Below, piece by piece: positions 55,931 to 64,000 of a stretch of DNA of 64,000 bases (positions are counted from its first letter, which is position 1; every line of letters starts with the position of its first letter). The stretch spans positions 4,774,001-4,838,000 of the forward strand of contig JACGCM010001659.1 of NCBI GenBank assembly GCA_014058105.1, given 5' to 3'. Source of the stretch: Kingdonia uniflora (taxonomy: Eukaryota > Streptophyta > Magnoliopsida > Ranunculales > Circaeasteraceae). Position numbers and translations under genes: made by a program. The notes under the pieces are model-generated. The model ran no database searches, had not been told where the DNA came from, and saw nothing but the letters and a program-made list of their open reading frames with translations.

Positions 55931-57386
55931 CATAAATAATTTCAAAAAAAATCCCTATTTTAATTCATTACAAAAATGCAATATTATATTGAAATAGGAA
56001 ATTGCATTCATAAAAATTATTAAATATCATTATTCAAAAAATATTAGCTATCAGGATTCTACAAATTGTTAACAATACATAAGATTGGAATTAGTAATAA
56101 AATTACTTTCTCCATCCATAACCACAATCTCGAAGATAAGTCTTCTTCGAAGAGCTTGTTTTTCATGGAAAGTAGAGACATTTTGTATTTGCATGCCCAA
56201 ACTTTAAAATGCCTTAGAAATCTTTGCATATCATATACTCTTGGAATATTTATTAGCATATCAATCACCCTCGCCATCAATAGAGAACCTGGGATAAGTA
56301 CAAACAAAATATGAGGAACCACAAACATAAAATGTGAATAATGTGAGAGATAATTGATTTCAATAAAATTTAGCAAGGAGGGACGTAAAGTTTAAGTTTG
56401 GTACCTGGTCAACTAATCATGTTCATGGAAAGCATTGGAGACTGGTGTTGTTCCATAAAAGCAAAATCAATTAATTAAGTATTATTTATTTTTTTTCCTA
56501 AAATAGACATGAAAGCAAAAAGAAGCAAATACTATCAGAAGTGGAACTTACAATTTTGAGTAGAAGAATAAAGACTAACTTTAGAGTTCAAGAGATTAAC
56601 ATATGCAAGCAGAAACATGTCAAAAATCAGCATATCGTGCAGTAGATTTCTTTTAAAAGAGTTCTTGCAACAATTGAAACAACATAGATACGTACCTTAT
56701 GAACAAATATGACATAGAAGCGCATGATGCGACCTTCACAAATTGAGAATCTGATGGGGTCTGCTTAACCAGAAAAAATATTCCACGAGTAAAATGACAA
56801 AAAAAAACTACATTATCATATTCATTATTTAAATGAAAAGATACAATAATGTTTAATACTGGCTCATGAATGTATAAGAACTAGTATCCCTAAAGAAGGG
56901 CTTTAATCTCCATTAAACAAAAGTATTGAGCCTTTAAGGAATGTATTGATCCATCTTATGATAGAACCAATACTCTCATAAATAAGTACAAAGGAAACTA
57001 AAAATAAAACATGAAATTGCAAGGGGAGCTTCGAAAACCATGCAGAGTAGGACCCCAAAAAAAGTCAGCACCGCATTCTTGGCAAGTCACTCCTATCAAA
57101 CTGATCCCTGCCCAATATTTATCGTAAATTAGGATTATAAGCACTATTAGAGAATATTAGCATAATCCAAATTGACTTGCAAAAACTCATACGAATTGGT
57201 TCGAGTTTGAACAATCCAAAACGATCCAATATTTTTTCAAAAAATCACCCAAAATCGGTTCAAACGAGGTTGGTCTCGAGTTGGTTCGAGTGATCCAGTC
57301 CGATACGATCCTAGTTTTTGAAACATGCATATAACAGATAAAATACAAGAAAGCTGAAAAGGGTGCATAATAGATAGTTGTGTTAC
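55931..57386. other. CACTA interior without recognised gene
   Basis: AT-rich DNA. The minus-strand open frame at 56376-56059 (105 codons, hydrophobic, ending in a helical KMSLLSMKNKLFEED stretch) has no family I recognise. A GGTTCGAGT/GATCC-rich stretch at about 57190-57325 resembles one at 59475-59620 in style (both carry GGTGATTTTTCAAAAA-like text in inverted relation) and may be a dispersed repeat. The expected last exon of SCC2 is not seen here. Confidence 0.4.
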
Positions 57387-58548
57387 CTGGTATCTTTCAA
57401 TTATTTCTTTATGAGAAGTAGGCAAACTGAAATATGTTCCACTAATGTCAAAAGGAATGTTTTGTCTAGACAAACCCTCTCCCGGTTTTAGGGGATCATT
57501 TGGTGAAAAATCCTGTAAAGAAAATGAAGTAGATGGCACAGTTAACTCAGTTTTTTATGGAGTTATATTTAACAAAAATATGATTTAGTATTGAACATAA
57601 TCAGGGTTTGGATAAAAAAAAGGATTCAATGTTACCTGGCATCTAGCGTTACTTAGACTAAAAGCAATCTTCAAGTGTCTCTTTAACTTGAGGAGGAGCT
57701 GCAAAGCTATAGCCACTTGACAATCAGCCTGCGGCGACAACAAAATTTTGTCACATTTAAGCCTTTTATTGGGAAAAAAATGTTTAAAGGATTAGCAAAA
57801 TGGTGCCTCCTGATGATCACAGGTATGGTCCATTTCAATTTCATTCCTCTCTAGATCTATGAAGTAAGTACGACGAGATACCCAAGCAATAGTAAATCAA
57901 ATAGAAGTTCTAGAAATTTAACCACATATAACATGGTATAGAGAAGAAGCATATTGTCTAAATAGCAAATAATTTGTGATTACAGAGTAGATAAGGCAGC
58001 ACTCTTGATTTAACTATACCTGGTTACTTTGCAGATTATCTTTTAAGATACCACAGGAAACACCCAAGGTTGGAGAACACAGAATTGCATCCTCTTCTTT
58101 GATATGGATGGAGACAGAATGGGCAGATGAATATGGTTCTTGCTGAAGTACCGAAGAATCATGTTGAAGTACCCCATTCTCGTCTAAAATTGCATGCTTA
58201 TCTTCTTGTATGGAACGAGAGCTCAAGGCTTTCATAGTTGCCTCAAGGGATCCATATCTAACTTGTAAGACACGGTTTATGGTATAGATCAAGTAAAGAG
58301 GCTCATCAGGTGTTGTGAATGGAAGCGAAGCTAGGATCTTAGTACAGTACCTAAGAGAAGGAATTGAAACTTTGAGCTGTCACAAAACAGCAAAATAGAA
58401 TCATAGGATATCATTAACAACAGTACTTACATCAAGAAAGGAATTACTGACTGGTTACAGCTTGGAGAATCAAACTTGCGTACAACTGAAGATAAAAATT
58501 TGTTAGAGGTATTTGCAGGAGGCCAAAGAAAAAGAGTTACTGTTTGAA
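57387..58548 (-). pseudogene. SCC2: SCC2/NIPBL cohesin-loader gene fragment, four C-terminal exons
   Basis: Four minus-strand exons with GT-AG ends are visible: about 58548-58431 (VVRKFDSPSCNQSVIPFLM), 58350-58020 (YCTKILASLPFTTPDEPLYL, YTINRVLQVRYGSLEATMKA), 57728-57636 (ADCQVAIALQLLLKLKRHLK) and 57512-57387 (NDPLKPGEGLSRQNIPFD). Phases agree across all three junctions and no stop occurs. These match the C-terminal HEAT-repeat end of plant SCC2, which loads cohesin on chromatin. The first roughly 80 percent of the protein and the terminal basic exon are absent. It sits downstream of the MED25 fragment in the same direction, inside the presumed CACTA. It is probably a captured fragment. Confidence 0.85.
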
Positions 58549-58899
58549 CTATATGCAATTCTAAACCATACCCTGAAGGAAGGCAATGCTTCAGCAAACA
58601 TTTTTGCTAATTGGGGTGCTTTGAGGCAGAATTGAAGTAACTTTGCAGAAAAAATCTCCCAACAGCACAACAAACTGCACTGAACATGGACATGGTTGGT
58701 CCTGGCTTTCTTAAACTATAGTAGATTTATGTTTCTTCAAGAGAGTGACATGTCTTTCTCTTTGGGCTATTTCTGGAATTCTTTCTATCCTTATTAATAA
58801 AATCCAGCCTTTCAATTTATTTGGAAAATAAAGAATCTAAAAGAAAAAAAGACTCTAGGATTAAAATGAACAAGCTGCTTTTTGTGCAGCTATATATTG

Positions 58900-59450
58900 G
58901 ATATAGAAGGAGAGGCATGTATGGAATTTCACAGATGAAGCCTCTGCCCTTTAAATGGTGAACAAATGGATTCTAAAAAGATTTAAAGGATAGTTTTAGA
59001 CTGGGCTTACAATGAAAAGTAAGAATGATGTCCAGAGTAAAAAAATAGCTAAAAATTGGGTACTCAAAGGATGCTCATCCTATTAGCTGCAATTGGAAAA
59101 AGCGTATGGCTAATTGGGTGATGCTCAACTCTGATAGGAATAGCAGCTTTACAGACAGGAACCACTAGAAATACATTTCTGGACAATGAAGTTATTGGTT
59201 TACTGGTAATTCAGTTGGGAAAGGAATTATGTTCGAAGTAAGTTCAAGAAGGGGCAGATTCTAAGCTTGAAGTCTTAATCATTCAAGTATATTCTCACTC
59301 ACAAAGACTAACAAAGTGGCTCATTATGTAGCTAACTTTGATAAATGACCTAAAACCTTTTGCTTTTTGAGGCCTTCCACAAAAGACCAAGATATAAGGA
59401 TTTTTGCTGAACCTCTTCTATTTGAATACAATCTTTTATCTTCCAATATA
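58900..59450 (+). pseudogene. Plant RNase H-like (LINE ORF2-type) remnant
   Basis: The plus-strand text includes a CNWKKRMANWVMLNSDRN-like stretch near 59085-59140, a GYWFTG-like stretch near 59195 and TNKVAHYVANF at about 59308-59340. The order W-x-P..W-x-K-L-N-(S/T)-D-G ... N-K-V-A-H is that of the plant RNase H domain found in LINEs and in domesticated genes. It is full of stops and lies antisense between the MED25 and SCC2 fragments. Confidence 0.55.
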
Positions 59451-59950
59451 AAACATAAAAATTAGATCTGGTCAGCCAGGATTGTCTGATCAAACTCGGG
59501 ATTGGCCTGGCCCGATCCGATTCTGGGTGATTTTCAAAAAGATATCAGATCGGCACGGATCGCCCGATCCAACTTGGGATCGGCCATGGGCGATCCGGAT
59601 CCAGAGACAATTTTTAAACCATGGGTAGGGGTAATGTATACCCCTACTTTCTTTTGCATTAGAAATAAATAAATAAACAACGTTAAATTCCTAAAATTTT
59701 CACATTCTTACAACTCATAAGTTATAAACAAGGTACTGACTTGTAGATGATAATGAATGTTGTAAGGATTAGAGGGTTATAAGCAACAACTACACGTGTC
59801 AGAGGTGACCATCCTACAATTCCTACAAAAAGATGACCATGCTACCATACAAGAGGGACTTAAATGTTCAATTATACTATGAAATCAAGAAACAAAAGGA
59901 TATAATATGAATATGAATGAGATAAACAGCAGAGCTCGCAAATGACTTAC

Positions 59951-62900
59951 AAGTTTTTTTTCTTGTAGCTGTCCTAAAAATCCATGTTGATTCAGTGCCT
60001 TGAAAACTAGAAAGTCTACCTTGCCATCATAGTGCCTGAAATTAAACAATAGAAATTTGAAATACTAAAATATCAAAAAGCCTCTGCAAGTTTACTTCAT
60101 CAACAAAATAAACACATTGACAATATAGTAAACTTCATCAATGAAATAGATTCATCCCCAAAAGGTTGTTCAAAATCTTACTTGTTATTCATGTGGTCTT
60201 GAGATATAAGCCGGACAATTTGCATCATCGGTGGCCAGTGTGCAGCGAGCTTGAAATAAGAATAAGAGTATACTACAAGCTTAGGAACAATCTTCAACAT
60301 ATATGTCCATATCGATGGTATCAATTGGTGAATATTTCCTTGAAAAGAATTTGGCATTCTCTAAAAATCACCTATGCACGCAAGGAAAAGTTTCTTAAGG
60401 ATTTTATCAATATTTCTCTAGAATGCCCACCACTGCTACCGATGAGTGCATTTATGAAATATGGCTAGGAAACACCAATATAATATGAAGGGCTGCAGAA
60501 AGTGATGCCATTCCTCCTGGAAGAATGAGCTATATACCAGCAAATGATCAATCGATACAATCCATTGCCAAGGAAACACAACAAAGCAGTTTCAAAAACT
60601 CAGGAACGGATTTTTTTAGGTCTTTCAGCGGAATTTTGATATTTCCAAGATATCCCTGGTGATAGAACCATCACAATTCTGGGAGTATATGACGGTCCTT
60701 AGACTACAGGGTACCACGACTTAACTATGACATGGCTATAAATTCAGTTCATTTGAGGAACTGTTTATGATCAGTGAAACCCAGAATTTCAAATTCCTAG
60801 TTTCAGTGATGAAATTCCTTCTGCATTGTACTAGAGATACTGTTTAAAAAATAATCATTACATTTTATAAGTAATCTATCCTAAAGGATTATATGCTTTT
60901 CCAGAAGCAAAAAATGTAATTAATAAGACTTCAACATCCCACATACTTACGTCTCTGATGCCGAAGCACTCCTGCAGCCCTGCCACATCAAAGAAATAAT
61001 CAGAAAGTATCATTTGGCAGAAACAGAGTCACAATCGTTTTTGCAAGTCTTCGGCTAATTTATCTAACGTATAGCTGCACGCAAAGTTCCAAGTAAAACA
61101 AATAAATAATTACATTGAACATGTATTTTCATAACTAGGGCATGGAACAATTCTCTAAAAAATATGATGGATTCTTATAGTACTTACTGTACATAAAAGA
61201 ACAAGGAAAAAAAAAAGGCATTTAATTTGACAGCTAGCATAATACCAAACTGATACTTTGACACCCATCAATTCTATAATATATTAAGCAGAAATGATTT
61301 AGTGTTCGGCAAAAGTCGCCCCAGAACCCTTGCCTATGTTACTAAAGAATAATTATTAAATAATCTACATGGAGCATGCTAGGTTCCATTTGAAAACTAA
61401 ATGGTCCATATATGCAGATGGACTGAGAAAATGTAAAAAGACAAAAAGAAAGGAATGTAGCTCTTTATTGGCAAGGAAATTGCTATGTCCCACACGGGTT
61501 TCCTAATTACAGACGAATAGGACACTCAAACGCCAAAACTGGGCACTTGACCTGATCACCACTCATAGAATGATCAAAGCAAACAAATCAAGGAGCACAA
61601 GATTTTTTAGATAACAAGCCATGATGCAAGAAACCAATATGCTAGGTAACAACGATACAGATACGAGTTTCAATGTCCGACACGGGTACGGAGTGTCAAA
61701 AACAGTAAAAAATTTAAAAGTACCTTGTAATTAGTGTTGGACACGTGTGTCTGGGTGTCCAAGTGTCGGGGTGTCGGACACTTTTTATTATTATATAAAA
61801 GTGAAGTGTCGTTACCTAGCCTATATGGAATTAAAAAATAGTCTCTATATAATGCAGCAGCTATATATAAGATTTTATTAAAACTAGTTACAAGAAAATA
61901 ATGAGATACCTTGTTAAGTGACATTTTCAGAACAAAAGAAATTCTTTAGATGCATTATCATAAATAAATCGCTTTGAGTTCTGAGAAAACATACTTTAAG
62001 TTTAGTGATAAATATAGGTAGTCCTTGCCTCTGTCCTGATAAACCTCCCTGTACACATGAAGCCTCATTTTGACTATTAGACAACTTTCATACAATTCAA
62101 ACTAAACGAACCAAACATGGTTAAATGAGACATTACTTAATTTCAGGAAACTTTAATAGATAGACAAACGACCATTTTACATGTTAGTACAACAAAATGA
62201 AAAGACCAAGAGAGGAATACACCGTAAAAGGAGCAAGAATTTAGCCGCGATCACTAACAATTTTAGCCTTTGACCAACCGTGTGCAGGAATACACAGTAC
62301 AAGATAGTACAAATCAGTATGATAAATTGAATAATATTCGCCAACGGATATTTTAAAATAAAGTAACCATTCCATCTCATTATTTATTTATTCCAAAATG
62401 TATCCACCCTATATATTGAATCGTTCACTTAACTTACTGATAGATGTGACAATAGTTCATATTCCTATTTTGTATTTTAATTTGCTAAATTACCTAAACA
62501 TTCTGTGAGTAAATAACCAAAGAAGGATTATAAAAATAAAATACCAAAGAATAAAAAGAAGGGAATAATGATATACCTCCCAGACCCTCACATATTTGGC
62601 TGGTGATGATTGCGAAGCTGTCGCTGACATATTGGCAGTGGAACTATTGGTTGCTTCGATAGACTGCATTCCTGCTGCTACTTGTTGAGCGATTCCTGGG
62701 GTAGGCATCATCGTGCCTTCCCCAGACGAGATTCCTGACGAGCCATTCATGATATTTAGTTCATATTCATCCCAATTTGAGTTCCTGAAAGGTTTCCTTG
62801 ACTTATGGAAGGAACAGATTAACCCGTAGTAACGGCTGCCTGGACATTAAATAATGGTAGTGACATCCCATGGTTTGAGTTCCCTGATATATTAGATGCT

Positions 62901-63361
62901 TGGGTGGAAAATGAACCGAGGACTGCATTTTGTGCATTTTGTGAAGTCCCGACCAGGGATGCTATACCCAACTGGCCAGAAGAAAATGAATTTTGAGCTG
63001 CTCCGTTGGATATCATATTTGACATATGCATAGCCATGGGAATTCCATTAATTGTTTGAAGTTCCATAGAGCTTGTTCCACCAGTTAGAGAGGCAGAGCT
63101 CATCACCTGTCATGCTTGAGAAAGATTGCTTAGAATGCTGACATTCGCTGCAGCAGATCCCAGTGGACGTGCAGAATGTGACACAACATTCAGAATAGGT
63201 TTGAATTCCTGGCTATTGTCACCGTTGGTAATCATCTCTTGGGAAGTTGAAGATGGTGAAGAATTCTGCAAGCTTGTGGCACCTTGGGAACCATTATGTG
63301 AAGCAGATGGAGGGTGCAAAAAAAGGGGTCCCTGTACTATGGAAGTTGCAGTGCTTGGCTC
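59951..63361 (-). pseudogene. MED25: MED25 (Mediator subunit 25, PFT1) gene fragment with stops
   Basis: Minus-strand exons with splice ends: 63361-62577 (Ser/Asn/Gly-rich middle region ending SSPAKYVRVWE), 62048-61995 (GGLSGQRQGLPIFITKLK), 60979-60951 (GCRSASASE), 60249-60182 (LAAHWPPMMQIVRLISQDHM) and 60035-59951 (HYDGKVDFLVFKALNQHGFL to QLQEKKL). The last four form the activator-interaction (ACID) domain of plant MED25, which links transcription factors to Mediator. The first exon has TGA at 63107-63109 and TAA near 62823-62825, both explained by C-to-T changes, and a frameshift near 62755. The 60951 junction is one base short of frame, and the final exon (normally CAVIQLPSQ onward) is missing. 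N-terminal exons would lie beyond the window. Confidence 0.88.
61650..61800. repeat. Palindromic dispersed-repeat fragment in a MED25 intron
   Basis: TGTCCGACACGGGTACGGAGTGTC at 61676 and GTGTCGGGGTGTCGGACAC at 61762 face each other in inverted orientation, about 70 bp apart. This suggests a small palindromic or foldback repeat. Ends and family are not determined. Confidence 0.45.
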
Positions 63362-64000
63362 CTGGAAAAAAAAACTTAGCGACTTCAGGACTGTTTAAAG
63401 ATTACCAGAAATCAGAAAATTGATTTTCACTCAAGTTTTCTTTCCTGCAGCAACTCGAAAATCTAAAGGAAATTCAATACTTACAACTTTTACTATTTAA
63501 AAAAAAAAAATACTATGACCCTAAAAACATTATATGTTATACTAATTAAGGAAATAGAGCACACGGATGCTCTCTGCTTTTTTATCTTTATTACGCAATG
63601 TTCAATCGTTTAAAGACGAAAGAGCTAGAGCTAGGCTGATCCGCAGCGTCATTCCCTACCCTAATGCGAGGATATCTGGAGATAGGCCTGGAAATAGGCG
63701 GACCTGCAGGTAGCGTGCTTGCATTTCACATCTGCGATAGGAGCTTTATGATGTTAATAGCTCATAACATACAATGTGAGTAGCACACCAAAGTGATATG
63801 AGTAGCGTCTTAAGAGAGTGATGGCATAGGCTTCTTTCTTTTCAACACACCCCTGCTCTAACTACTTTCCTTGATAGTTCATAGCATAGCGACTTCTTTT
63901 CCTTAATAGTAAGTCGAAAAGACCAATCGTGTTCTAAGGAAGACTATGGATATGCACAGGCCTGCCAACGCTTTTTTAATCGATGCCCCATTGTTCTTCT
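63362..64000. other. Right-edge sequence, no gene recognised
   Basis: This would be intron sequence upstream of the MED25 exon on the minus strand. No further MED25 exon and no CACTA 3' end (TGTAGTG) were found. The plus-strand frame 63126-63398 overlaps the MED25 exon and is a shadow. Confidence 0.45.

Noticed and set aside
55512..63361. Helitron origin for the gene fragments
   Set aside because: Helitrons also capture exons in one orientation, but I see no 5' TC and 3' hairpin-CTRR ends here, while a clear CACTACAAC end with sub-terminal repeats is present. It stays possible only if ends lie outside the window.
55512..64000. MED25 and SCC2 as intact host genes
   Set aside because: MED25 has two stops, a frameshift, a junction one base short and no last exon. 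SCC2 lacks most of its length. Both lie behind a transposon end inserted in a Gypsy integrase.
1..64000. tRNA, rRNA, miRNA or CRISPR features
   Set aside because: No cloverleaf, rRNA core or regular spacer-repeat array was seen. The tRNA-like words are primer-binding sites only.

Overview
The window is plant nuclear DNA, probably from a dicot. It is almost entirely layered transposable elements, with no complete host gene and no rRNA, tRNA or CRISPR array. Plant origin follows from Tat-lineage Ty3/Gypsy elements with an extra RNase H domain, Ty1/Copia elements with a TGGTATCAGAGC primer site, an L1-type LINE, a CACTA end, and exons of plant MED25 and SCC2 with GT-AG introns.

Layout. 1-5067: a decayed Copia element lacking its 5' LTR. 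5540-6367: remnant of a LINE. 6389-8242: tail of a second Copia element ending in a 204-bp LTR. From about 8243 a plus-strand Tat Gypsy element (called D here) begins, and everything to 55511 lies inside it. Element A (minus strand, 8744-34791, target duplication CTCTC) sits in D's 5' LTR. Element B (minus, 16304-27962, target duplication ATTAC) sits inside A. Element C (minus, 36452-51514, imperfect target duplication TACCC/AACCC) sits in D's gag region. D's pol continues at 51515-55511 and is cut at 55512 by a CACTA-like terminus. From there to the right edge lie fragments of SCC2 (cohesin loader) and MED25 (Mediator subunit), both on the minus strand. No second CACTA end is visible.

How the parts relate. 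With B removed, A measures about 14.4 kb, and C from its 3' LTR to its first 5' LTR also measures about 14.4 kb, so they are sister copies of one family. Each has gag-protease-RT-RNase H-aRNH-integrase on one strand. On the opposite strand, between pol and the 3' LTR, each has a separate intron-containing gene set with its own TATA boxes. The main antisense product starts with a region resembling the 'putative gypsy type transposon' (Transposase_28) domain and ends in a long coiled coil. B carries a divergent version. Between the converging ends of pol and the antisense set, A and C hold a 160-bp tandem array, and B holds unrelated 87- and ~122-bp arrays.

Most element genes carry stops or frameshifts, so the window records past activity. 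Boundaries supported by LTR ends and target duplications are firm. Domain limits inside decayed reading frames are approximate and were read by eye.
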